Of a stretch of 17,961 nucleotides of DNA, positions 6,608 to 13,592 are shown piece after piece. The translations under genes were made by a program, and so were the position numbers. Position 1 is the first letter of the stretch; every line of letters begins with the position of its first letter. Origin of the DNA: CAYTZH01 sp964442285 (lineage in GTDB: Bacteria; Myxococcota_A; UBA9160; JAFDET01); contig CAYTZH010000065.1 of assembly GCA_964442285.1 (NCBI GenBank), positions 1-17,961 of the forward strand, given 5' to 3'. The notes under the pieces are model-generated. The model worked only from the letters and a program-made list of their open reading frames with translations. It did no database searches and was not told the DNA's origin.

Positions 6608-7650
6608 TCTCCGGGGCCGGTCAGGGCGGCGGCCAGATCGGCCGGGCGCCAGGGCTTGCGGAGGAAGTGGCGCACGCCGTGCTTGGCGAACTCCTCCTGC
6701 CGCGGCAGTGCGCTGTTGCCCACCACCTGGATCTCGGGCCTCAGGCTGCGGATCCGCTCGATCAGGCTGCCCACGTCGCCCCCGCCGATGTCGTGGTCCA
6801 CCACGGCCACCCGGAAGCCCGCGTCGTGCTCCAGCAGGCGGACGGCCTCCTCGTCCGTCTCCACCGCGTAGCAGGCGGCGCCGGCGCTCTCGAGAATCGC
6901 CACGGCCACGTGGCGGAAGAGCTCGTCGTCGTCGACCACCAGCACGCGGCCCTCGTGGGGCCAGCGGACCGGGGGCACCTCCGCTACGCCGAGGATCATC
7001 TCCACCAGCGAGGCCTCCACGTGCTCGTCGTCCCGGCGGATGAGCCAGAGGCGCGAGCCGTCGGGGCGCGGCGGCTGGGTCCGCAGGCACCAGGCCTGAG
7101 GATGGGTGGGCTCCCAGCCCCGGGATGCGGCCTCGATGCTCGGCATGGCGTCGCCCAGCACGGCCTCCAGGGTCTCGGCCTGCGGCGCCCCGGCGGCGCG
7201 GAACAGGACGCGGGCCCGTGGGTTGGCGTACTGGATGCGCCCCTGGGCGTCGGCCTCCACCAGGGCCAGGGGGCGCCGATGCCCCACCGCGCGGCGGCCG
7301 GCGGCCTGCTCGACCGCGTCGCGGATCTCCTCCACCTCGAACGGCTTCTCCACGAAGCGCACCACGCCGGCCCGCTCGGCGCTCGCCTGGAGGTCGCGGG
7401 ACGGGAAGCCCGTGATCAGCACCGTCGCCATCTCCGGCCACACCACGCCGAGCGCGTCGACGACGTGGAGCCCGTGGACGTGGTTCTTCAGCATCCAGTC
7501 CACCACGAGCACGTCGGGCCGGAAGCGGGCGCCGTCCTGGATGGCCTCGCGGCCACTCGACGCCAGTCTCACCTCGTGGCCCTCCCGGGCGAGGAAGTGG
7601 CCGACGTAGTGCCGGTAGCTGCTCTCGTCGTCGACGACCAGGACCTTCAT
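6604..7650 (-). CDS. Response regulator, REC-PAS-like-REC, no output domain
   Basis: This is a 348-residue cytoplasmic protein. Residues 1-117 are a receiver domain with acidic pair D7/D8, phospho-acceptor D51 (VLVVDWM), T80 and K102 (VEKPF). Residues about 125-225 look like a PAS-type fold (ALVEADAQGRIQYANPRAR). Residues 233-348 are a second receiver with D240-D242, phospho-acceptor D285 (VAVVDHDIGG) and K332 (LRKPW). No DNA-binding, GGDEF, HD-GYP or other effector domain follows, so it probably works by phosphotransfer or protein contact. The ATG at 7650 lies inside the ATGA overlap with the kinase stop, and AGGAG lies 6 nt before it. The tight coupling makes the upstream kinase its likely phosphodonor. 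The longer open frame running to 8127 is rejected because it would lie within the kinase gene. Confidence 0.88.
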   Translation of the reverse strand: MKVLVVDDESSYRHYVGHFLAREGHEVRLASSGREAIQDGARFRPDVLVVDWMLKNHVHGLHVVDALGVVWPEMATVLITGFPSRDLQASAERAGVVRFVEKPFEVEEIRDAVEQAAGRRAVGHRRPLALVEADAQGRIQYANPRARVLFRAAGAPQAETLEAVLGDAMPSIEAASRGWEPTHPQAWCLRTQPPRPDGSRLWLIRRDDEHVEASLVEMILGVAEVPPVRWPHEGRVLVVDDDELFRHVAVAILESAGAACYAVETDEEAVRLLEHDAGFRVAVVDHDIGGGDVGSLIERIRSLRPEIQVVGNSALPRQEEFAKHGVRHFLRKPWRPADLAAALTGPGD

Positions 7651-10067
7651 CGGGACTCCTCTCGCGGGGGACAGGTCAGGGGCAGCTCGATCGTCACCTC
7701 GGTTCCGGCCCCCGGCTGGCTCTCCACCTGGATGCTCCCTCCGAAATCCGTGACGATCCCGTGGGCGATGGAGAGCCCGAGACCGGTGCCTCCTTCCTCC
7801 CGCCGGGTGGTGTAGAACGGGTCGAACAGGTAGGTGCGCTCGGCCTCGGTCATGCCCCGGCCGCGGTCCCGCACCCGGACCCGCGCCCGGCCGCCGACCC
7901 GCTCCGAGGTGACCCCGATCCGCGAGCCCGGGGGACTGGCCTGGGCGGCGTTGCGGATCACGTTGAGCAGCACCTGCTCGATCCCGGTCGGATCGATCCG
8001 CACGGGCAGGAGCTCCGGGCAGGGCTCCACGTCGATCCCGACCTCCGTCTCGCGGGCGACCGGTCCGCACAGGTCGCGGGCGTTGGCGAGGCAGTGGTTC
8101 AGATCGCAGTCCACGCGCTCGGTCCACTCCTGGCGGGCGAACTGCAGCACGCTCTTCACGACCTGGCCGCAGCGGCGGGCGTGGCGCTCGACGTCCTCGA
8201 TGCTCTCCCGCAGCTCCCGGCTGAAGCCCCCGGCCTCGGGACTGTGGAGCGCGAACTGGGCCGCCAGGAGGATGGAGCCGATGGGGTTGTTGATCTCGTG
8301 GGCGATCCCCGCCGCCAGGGTGCCCGTGGAGACGAGCCGCTCGGAGCGCCGGAGCTTCTCCTCGTACTCGCGAAGCACCGCCGCCGCCCGGTTCCGCTCG
8401 CGGAGATCCTCGACCATCAAGAGACCGACCGGACCGCGGCGATCCAGCCGGAGCACCGCCGCGGTGAGGCGAACGGGGATGTCCTCCCCGCGGTCCGTCC
8501 GGTAGCGCAGCTCGGCGGTGACGGTCGCCCGATCCTGCTGGGCCAGCTGCCGCTCCAGCTCCAGGGCCTCGGCCCGATCGTCGGGATGCAGCAGCGCGAG
8601 CGAGCTGCGCCCGCGCAGGGCGCTCGCCTCCTCGCCCAGGATCCGACCCAGCATCCGGTTGGCCTGAACCAGGCGGCGCCCTTCCCCCACCACGGCCATG
8701 CCGTGGGGCGCCTCCTCGAAGACCGCCCGGAAGCGCAGCTCGCTGTCCCGCAGGGCCTCCTCGGAGCGGCGTCGCTCCGTCACGTCGCGGATCGCGGCCA
8801 GCACCTCGTCGGGCCCGCTACGCACGAGCCGCGCCTCCATCTCGTAACCGGCCAGGTTCGGCGAGGTGTACTCGAAGGTGACCGGCTCGCCGCTGTCCAG
8901 GACCCGGCGCAGGAGCCCGGCCGACTGCTGTCCGATCTCGGGCGGCAGGAACTCTTCGACCGCCTTGCCGACGAAGTCAGCCAGCCGGAAGGTCCGGCTC
9001 TCCAGACCCACGCCCGCCCGGAAGTCGAGGACCTGGCCCTCGCGCGAGAGTCGCACCAGGGTGTCGGGGGTGGCCCGCAGCAGGGCGCGATGACGGGCCT
9101 CGCTGGCGCGCAGGGCCTCCTCCGCCTGGCGCTGCTCGGTGACGTCGCGGACGACCAGCGCCACCTCGTCCGCGCCCGACGGCACGACCCGGGCCTCGAA
9201 ATCCCGGCCGCCGGAGGCGGTGGGATAGCGGTAGTAGTAGGTCTGCATCTCCCCGGTCTCGAGCACCTCGCGGACGTGGTCGAGTCCGCGTGCGGCCAGC
9301 GGGGGCGGGAGGACCTCCCGGAGCGTGCGGCCCCGGAAGGCGGCCCCGTCCAGATGGCGCTCGAGGTCCGCCCCCGGCTCGACATCGAGGATGCGCCCGT
9401 CCTTCCCGATCCGCACGAGCGTGTCGGGGGACGCCTCGACCAGCGCCCGCAGACGCGCCTCGCTCCGGGCCAGCCTGTCCAGGGCCGCGGACAGCTCGGC
9501 GGTCCGCTCCTCCACCCGCTGCTCGAGGCTGCGCTGCATCTCCCGCAGCGCCCGCTCGGCCTCGACCCGGGCCGTCACGTCCCGGACGACGACCTGGATG
9601 GCCGGGCGCCCGCCGAAGTCGATGCGGCGCTCGACGGCCTCGGTGTAGAGCTCGCGACCGTCGGGCGCCCGCACCCGGTTCTGGACCATCTCCAGGGGCG
9701 CCGCGCCCGCCGCCACCTCCGCCAGCTGCGCCCGCGCCAACGCCTGTTGATCCGGGTGCACGAAGTCGAGCACCTGCCGGCCGACCAGCTCGGCGACCGC
9801 GCAGCCGGCCATGCGCGCGCCGGCCTCGTTCACGAAGGCGATGATGCCGTCCTGGTGGACGACGATGGAGTCCGGGCACTGGCTCACCAGCGCGCGATAG
9901 CGGGACTCGCTCCCCCGGAGGGCGCGTTCCGCGTCCTGCCGGGCGGAGCGCTCCACCTCGAGCTCCGCGACCCGGGCGCGCAGCGACACGAGCTCGCGTT
10001 GCAGCGCCTCCGCCTCGGACGGATCGCTGCCGGCCGCGAGCGACCGGGGAGGGGTCGCGTCCCGCAA
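7647..10067 (-). CDS. Soluble PAS-rich sensor histidine kinase
   Basis: This 806-residue kinase has no signal peptide or membrane segment, so it should sense a cytoplasmic signal. A coiled coil covers about residues 18-55. Four PAS domains follow, near 55-168, 205-312, 325-432 and 445-558, separated by helical connectors. The second and third share the phrases PDTLVR, DVT and EEALR with a period of about 120 residues, pointing to internal duplication. The dimerisation helix carries the phospho-accepting H590 in AAGIAHEINNP. The ATPase domain has N-box N706 (NVIRNAAQ), DRGRGM at 734-739, LFDPFYTT and GTGLGLS. No cofactor-binding cysteine or heme motif is evident in the PAS domains. The start is TTG at 10067 with only a weak GAGG upstream, so the exact N-terminus is uncertain. 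It overlaps the downstream regulator gene by 4 nt. Confidence 0.9.
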   Translation of the reverse strand: MRDATPPRSLAAGSDPSEAEALQRELVSLRARVAELEVERSARQDAERALRGSESRYRALVSQCPDSIVVHQDGIIAFVNEAGARMAGCAVAELVGRQVLDFVHPDQQALARAQLAEVAAGAAPLEMVQNRVRAPDGRELYTEAVERRIDFGGRPAIQVVVRDVTARVEAERALREMQRSLEQRVEERTAELSAALDRLARSEARLRALVEASPDTLVRIGKDGRILDVEPGADLERHLDGAAFRGRTLREVLPPPLAARGLDHVREVLETGEMQTYYYRYPTASGGRDFEARVVPSGADEVALVVRDVTEQRQAEEALRASEARHRALLRATPDTLVRLSREGQVLDFRAGVGLESRTFRLADFVGKAVEEFLPPEIGQQSAGLLRRVLDSGEPVTFEYTSPNLAGYEMEARLVRSGPDEVLAAIRDVTERRRSEEALRDSELRFRAVFEEAPHGMAVVGEGRRLVQANRMLGRILGEEASALRGRSSLALLHPDDRAEALELERQLAQQDRATVTAELRYRTDRGEDIPVRLTAAVLRLDRRGPVGLLMVEDLRERNRAAAVLREYEEKLRRSERLVSTGTLAAGIAHEINNPIGSILLAAQFALHSPEAGGFSRELRESIEDVERHARRCGQVVKSVLQFARQEWTERVDCDLNHCLANARDLCGPVARETEVGIDVEPCPELLPVRIDPTGIEQVLLNVIRNAAQASPPGSRIGVTSERVGGRARVRVRDRGRGMTEAERTYLFDPFYTTRREEGGTGLGLSIAHGIVTDFGGSIQVESQPGAGTEVTIELPLTCPPREESR

Positions 10068-10171
10068 CGTCGTTCGACCTCGGACCGGTCGGCGGATGCC
10101 GGGCTGTGGGCAGCGAGGCCTCTGGCCGCCGGTCGTGCTGGCCCGGCCGTCAGGCAGGCTGCGGCCGAGCG

Positions 10172-10186
10172 GAGTTCACCGAACTC
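10172..10186. promoter_or_regulatory. Perfect 15-bp palindrome between the kinase gene and hemH, candidate operator
   Basis: The sequence gagttc-acc-gaactc has perfect 6-bp arms around a 3-bp centre. It lies in the 238-bp divergent gap, 120 bp upstream of hemH and 104 bp upstream of the kinase start. The flanking bases do not extend the symmetry. The size suits a dimeric DNA-binding regulator, but no binder is known from this window. It does not match a recognised Fur, LexA or Dnr box. Confidence 0.45.
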
Positions 10187-10200
10187 GAAGGTGGGTGGTG

Positions 10201-10206
10201 AGTCTA
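10201..10206 (-). promoter_or_regulatory. Candidate -10 element for the kinase-regulator operon (TAGACT)
   Basis: The minus strand reads TAGACT, the same hexamer as the pcs element, 133 nt upstream of the kinase TTG and close to the palindrome at 10172-10186. No good -35 is visible, so this is tentative. Confidence 0.25.
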
Positions 10207-10288
10207 CCCCAAAAGTGATGCGGAGGCGGCCCTCGGGAGCGCGCATCCGCGGGACCGGCGCGCCCCTCGGCAGCCCGAGCGGGCGTGT

Positions 10289-10294
10289 TAGCCT
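10289..10294 (+). promoter_or_regulatory. Candidate -10 element for hemH (TAGCCT), leaderless-type position
   Basis: TAGCCT ends 11 nt before the hemH ATG at 10306, with no Shine-Dalgarno between them. It overlaps the in-frame GTG at 10285, which argues for the ATG as the true start. No clear -35 is seen. Confidence 0.35.
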
Positions 10295-10305
10295 TTCCGA
10301 CACCG

Positions 10306-11406
10306 ATGGAGCGCTACGCCCCGCCTGCCGGCGTCCTGCTGGTCAACCTCGGCTCGCCGGACGCGCCGGAAACCCGAGCCGTGCGCTCCTACCTGCGCGA
10401 GTTCCTCGGCGACCCGCGGGTGATCGACCTGCCGGCGCTCGCGCGCTGGCTGCTGCTCAACCTGGTGATCCTGCCCTTCCGACCGCGCCGCTCCGCGGAG
10501 GCCTATGCGGCGATCTGGACGCCGGAGGGCTCTCCCCTCGTCCTGAACGGAGAGGCGCTCCGGGACGCACTCGCGGCCGAGCTGGGGGGCGACTGGCGCG
10601 TGGCGCTGGCGATGCGCTACGGGCGCCCCTCGATCGACGCCGCCCTCGACGCCCTGGCCGCCGAGGGCGCGGACCCCGTGGTGGTCGTGCCTCTGTTCCC
10701 CCACTACGCCTCGGCCGCTACCGGCTCGGCGGTCGCGCAGGTCTACGCCCGCGCCGCGGAGCGGACGGTGGTGCCCTCGCTGCGGGTGGTCGAGCCCTTC
10801 TACGAGGCCCCGGACTTCGTCGAGGCGGTGGCGGAGGCCGCGCGGCCGACACTCGAGGAGGCGAAGCCCGACTACGTGCTCTTCAGCTACCACGGGCTGC
10901 CCGAGCGCCAGGTCCGCGCCTGCGACACCAGCGGCCGACACTGCCTCGCGCGGGCCGACTGCTGCGAAGCCATCGTCGCCGCCAACCGCGCCTGCTACCG
11001 GGCCCAGTGCTACGCCACCACCCGCGCCGTCGCCCGGGAGCTGGGTCTCGCGGCCGACGCCCACGGCACCGCCTTCCAGTCCCGTCTCGGCCGGACCCCG
11101 TGGATCCGGCCCTACACCGACGAGGTGCTTCCCGAGCTGGCCGGGAGGGGCGTCCGCCGCCTCGCCGTCCTCTGTCCTTCCTTCGCGGCAGACTGCCTGG
11201 AGACGCTCGAGGAGATCGGGATCCGGGCCCGCGAGCAGTGGGCGTCGCTCGGCGGGGAGCACCTGGCGCTCGTGCCCTGCGTGAACGCCCATCCCGCGTG
11301 GGTGCGGGGGCTGGGCGCGCTCGTCCGCGCCTACCGCGACCCGGCCGAGACGGCTGCTCCCGCCGGAGGGCAGACGCTGTCGGCGGCGCAGGCTCGGAAC
11401 GCGTAG
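10306..11406 (+). CDS. hemH: Ferrochelatase, cysteine-rich variant
   Basis: This 366-residue enzyme inserts Fe2+ into protoporphyrin IX in the last step of protoheme synthesis. GVLLVNLGSP at residues 9-18, catalytic H196 in SYHGLPER and CPSFAADCLETLEEI near the C-terminus are diagnostic. Between H196 and residue 236 lies a cysteine-rich stretch (C206, C213, C219, C220, C230, C235) of the kind seen in ferrochelatases that bind a [2Fe-2S] cluster through closely spaced internal cysteines. The ATG at 10306 is preferred to the in-frame GTG at 10285 because the family begins just before GVLLVNLGSP. The C-terminal 30 residues are Ala/Gly-rich and probably disordered. The gene is divergent from the kinase and ends 13 nt before the convergent hemE stop. 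Confidence 0.95.
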   Translation: MERYAPPAGVLLVNLGSPDAPETRAVRSYLREFLGDPRVIDLPALARWLLLNLVILPFRPRRSAEAYAAIWTPEGSPLVLNGEALRDALAAELGGDWRVALAMRYGRPSIDAALDALAAEGADPVVVVPLFPHYASAATGSAVAQVYARAAERTVVPSLRVVEPFYEAPDFVEAVAEAARPTLEEAKPDYVLFSYHGLPERQVRACDTSGRHCLARADCCEAIVAANRACYRAQCYATTRAVARELGLAADAHGTAFQSRLGRTPWIRPYTDEVLPELAGRGVRRLAVLCPSFAADCLETLEEIGIRAREQWASLGGEHLALVPCVNAHPAWVRGLGALVRAYRDPAETAAPAGGQTLSAAQARNA

Positions 11407-11419
11407 ACCGGAGCCGGGA

Positions 11420-12442
11420 TCAGAGCGCCCGGGCCGCATCGACGAAGGCGCGGACCCCCTCGACCGGCGTGTCGGGCAGGACACCGTGGCCCAGGTTCAG
11501 GACGTGGCCGCGCGCCGCCCGTCCCGCCTCTGCGAGGGCGCGCACCTGGGCGGCGATCCGCTGCGGCGGCGCCTGCAGCGCGCAGGGATCCAGGTTGCCC
11601 TGGACGCTGGCGCGACGTCCCGCGCGCCGCGCCGCATCGGCCAGATCCGCGCGCCAGTCCAGGGAGATCACGTCGGCGCCGGCGTCGAGCATGGCGTCCA
11701 CCAGGTGGGGGCCGTCGTTCACGTAGAGGATCAGGGGCGCCGCCTGCCGGTCGAGCTTGGCCGCGATGGCGCGATGGATCGGCAGCACCCACTCGCGGTA
11801 GGTCGCCTCGTCGAGGAGCCCCGCCCAGGTGTCGAAGAGCTGGACCGCCTGGGCGCCCGCCTCGATCTGGGCGTTCAGGTAGGCCACGGTGAGGTCCGTG
11901 AGCTTGTCCAGGAGCGTGCGCAGCACCTCCGGCGCGCGCCAGAGCATGCGCTTCAGGGTGGAGAAGTGGCGCGAGCCACCGCCCTCCACCAGGTAGGCCG
12001 CCAGGGTGAACGGCGCGCCCGCGAACCCGAGCAGGGGCACCCGCTCCGCCGCCAGCGCCTCCCGCAGGGCGCCCAGGATCTCGAAGACGTAGGGCACCGA
12101 CTCCCGCGGATCCGGCACCCCCAGGGCCGCCACCTGGGCGGCGTCGCGCAGGGGGCGCGCGATCTTCGGCCCCGGCGCGAAATCCAGCTCGACGCCCATG
12201 GCGGGGACCGGCACGAAGATGTCCGAGAAGAAGATGACCGCCTCGGTGCCCACGAGCTCGAGGGGCTGCAGCGACACCTCCACCGCGCGGTCCACGTCGC
12301 GACACAGCTCGAGGAAGGTGCATCCCTTCCGGACGGCCCGGTACTCGGGCAGGTAGCGCCCCGCCTGGCGCATGAGCCAGACCGGCGGGCGATCGACCGG
12401 CTCGCCGCGGCACGACCGCAGCAGCCGTTCGGTGCAGTCCAT
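11420..12442 (-). CDS. hemE: Uroporphyrinogen decarboxylase
   Basis: This 340-residue cytoplasmic enzyme removes four carboxyl groups from uroporphyrinogen III to give coproporphyrinogen III in heme synthesis. R25 and R29 in WLMRQAGRYLPEYR and D74 in FFSDIFVPVPAMG are substrate-binding residues. GFAGAPFTLAAYLVEGG, LFDTWAG and the C-terminal VLNLGHGVLPDTP are family signatures. The length is normal. The ATG at 12442 overlaps the stop of the upstream acyl-CoA dehydrogenase gene by one base (TGATG), so translation is probably coupled; only a weak GGGG precedes it. hemE is thus the third gene of a lipid-catabolism-like operon, and it faces hemH tail to tail. Confidence 0.96.
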   Translation of the reverse strand: MDCTERLLRSCRGEPVDRPPVWLMRQAGRYLPEYRAVRKGCTFLELCRDVDRAVEVSLQPLELVGTEAVIFFSDIFVPVPAMGVELDFAPGPKIARPLRDAAQVAALGVPDPRESVPYVFEILGALREALAAERVPLLGFAGAPFTLAAYLVEGGGSRHFSTLKRMLWRAPEVLRTLLDKLTDLTVAYLNAQIEAGAQAVQLFDTWAGLLDEATYREWVLPIHRAIAAKLDRQAAPLILYVNDGPHLVDAMLDAGADVISLDWRADLADAARRAGRRASVQGNLDPCALQAPPQRIAAQVRALAEAGRAARGHVLNLGHGVLPDTPVEGVRAFVDAARAL

Positions 12443-13584
12443 CAGTAGCCCCGCAGCCGCGCCCAACGCTGGCGGTGGTGGTCGCCCGGCCCGAAGGTGG
12501 TGGCGTCGCCGCGCGCCCGCTTCATGAAGAAGCCGATGTCGTACTCGTCGGTCATCCCCACGCCCCCGAACATCTGCACGCCCTCGTTGCTGCCGTGGAC
12601 GAAGGCGTCCGAGCAGCGGGCCTTGGCCAGGGAGATCAGCAGGGGCGCCTCGGGGTCGCCCGCGTCGACGGCGCGGGCCGCGGCCATCACGGCCGAGCGA
12701 CACAGCTCCACCTCGATGAAGAGGTTGGCCGCGCGGTGCTTCAGCGCCTGGAAGCTGCCGATCTTGACGCCGAACTGCTCGCGCTCCTTCAGGTAGGCCA
12801 GGGTCATCTCGAAGGCCTGGGCCAGCCCGCCGAGCATCTCGGCGCAGAGCCCGGCGGTGGCGTAGTCGACCGTGTCCGCGAGCAGCGGGGCCGCGCCCTC
12901 GGGGTCGCCGAGCGCGGCGTCCGCGCCGAGCTCGACGCCCTCGAGGAAGACCCGCGCGCCGTTGCGGAGGTCGACCCGACGCTGGCGGACGACCCGCAGT
13001 CCCGGCGCGTCCGCGGGCACCAGGAACAGGCCGATGCCCCCGGCGTCGCCCGACGCGCCGGCGCTGCGAGCCGACACCACGAGGGCGTCGGCGACGTGGC
13101 CGTCGAGGACGTGGACCTTCTCGCCCGTGAGGCGCCAGCCCGAGCCGCTGCGCTCCGCCCGGACCGCCACGCGCTGGAGGTCGTAGCGGCTGTCGCGCTC
13201 GGCGTAGGCCAAGGAGAGCACGGCGTCGCCCTCCGCCACCCGGGGCAGCCACGCCTGCTGCTGCGCCTCGCTGCCGCCGCGCAGCAGGGCGCGGCCCGCC
13301 AGCAGCACGGTGGACAGGAAGGGCTCCGGGGCCAGCGCCCGCCCCAGCGGCTCCAGCACGCAGGCGAGCTCCGCCAGGCCCATCTCGGCGCCGCCCAGGG
13401 ACTCGGGAAAGGGAATCCCCACCCAGCCGAGCTCCGCCATCTGCTTCCAGAGGCCCCGGGAGAAGCCGACCGGATCGTCGCCGTCGCGCAGGGCGCGCAC
13501 CCGGGACAGGGGCGAATGCTCCGCGACGAAGTCGGCCGCGGTCTTCGCCAGGAGCTCCTGATCCTCGCTCAGTACCAGTCGCAT
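12442..13584 (-). CDS. Acyl-CoA dehydrogenase family protein, probable non-catalytic partner subunit
   Basis: This 380-residue protein has the acyl-CoA dehydrogenase fold. An N-terminal helical domain spans about 1-118, the beta domain about 120-230 and the C-terminal helical domain 235-380, with EREQFGVKIGSFQALKH at 267-283 and GVQMFGGVGMTDEYD at 335-349. Both positions where the family places its catalytic glutamate lack it: the helix-G site reads VDYATAGL (239-246), and the C-terminal E-G-[GT] motif is replaced by RARGDATTFGPGDHH. The substrate-side motif is also altered (LAYAERDSRYD). This matches the inactive partner in heterotetrameric dehydrogenases known from actinobacterial steroid side-chain degradation. 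The ATG at 13584 follows AGGAG that overlaps the stop of the upstream gene 8 nt away. A divergent homomeric enzyme is possible. Confidence 0.85.
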   Translation of the reverse strand: MRLVLSEDQELLAKTAADFVAEHSPLSRVRALRDGDDPVGFSRGLWKQMAELGWVGIPFPESLGGAEMGLAELACVLEPLGRALAPEPFLSTVLLAGRALLRGGSEAQQQAWLPRVAEGDAVLSLAYAERDSRYDLQRVAVRAERSGSGWRLTGEKVHVLDGHVADALVVSARSAGASGDAGGIGLFLVPADAPGLRVVRQRRVDLRNGARVFLEGVELGADAALGDPEGAAPLLADTVDYATAGLCAEMLGGLAQAFEMTLAYLKEREQFGVKIGSFQALKHRAANLFIEVELCRSAVMAAARAVDAGDPEAPLLISLAKARCSDAFVHGSNEGVQMFGGVGMTDEYDIGFFMKRARGDATTFGPGDHHRQRWARLRGY

Positions 13585-13592
13585 GGGATCTC

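Noticed and set aside
7651..8127. Longer N-terminus of the response regulator
   Set aside because: It would overlap the kinase ATPase coding region, and the added sequence is Arg/Gly-rich. The receiver domain starts at the ATG at 7650 with a good ribosome site.
10285..10305. GTG at 10285 as the hemH start
   Set aside because: It would add seven residues not expected in the family and would overlap the likely -10 element; the ATG at 10306 lies just before the conserved GVLLVNLGSP.
7761..11726. A 1,321-codon open frame on the plus strand across the kinase gene, hemH and part of hemE
   Set aside because: The translation is low-complexity (His, Arg, Gly, Ala, Asp-rich) with no domain, and it lies antisense to a clear kinase and out of frame with hemH. 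It is a product of high GC content with few stop codons.
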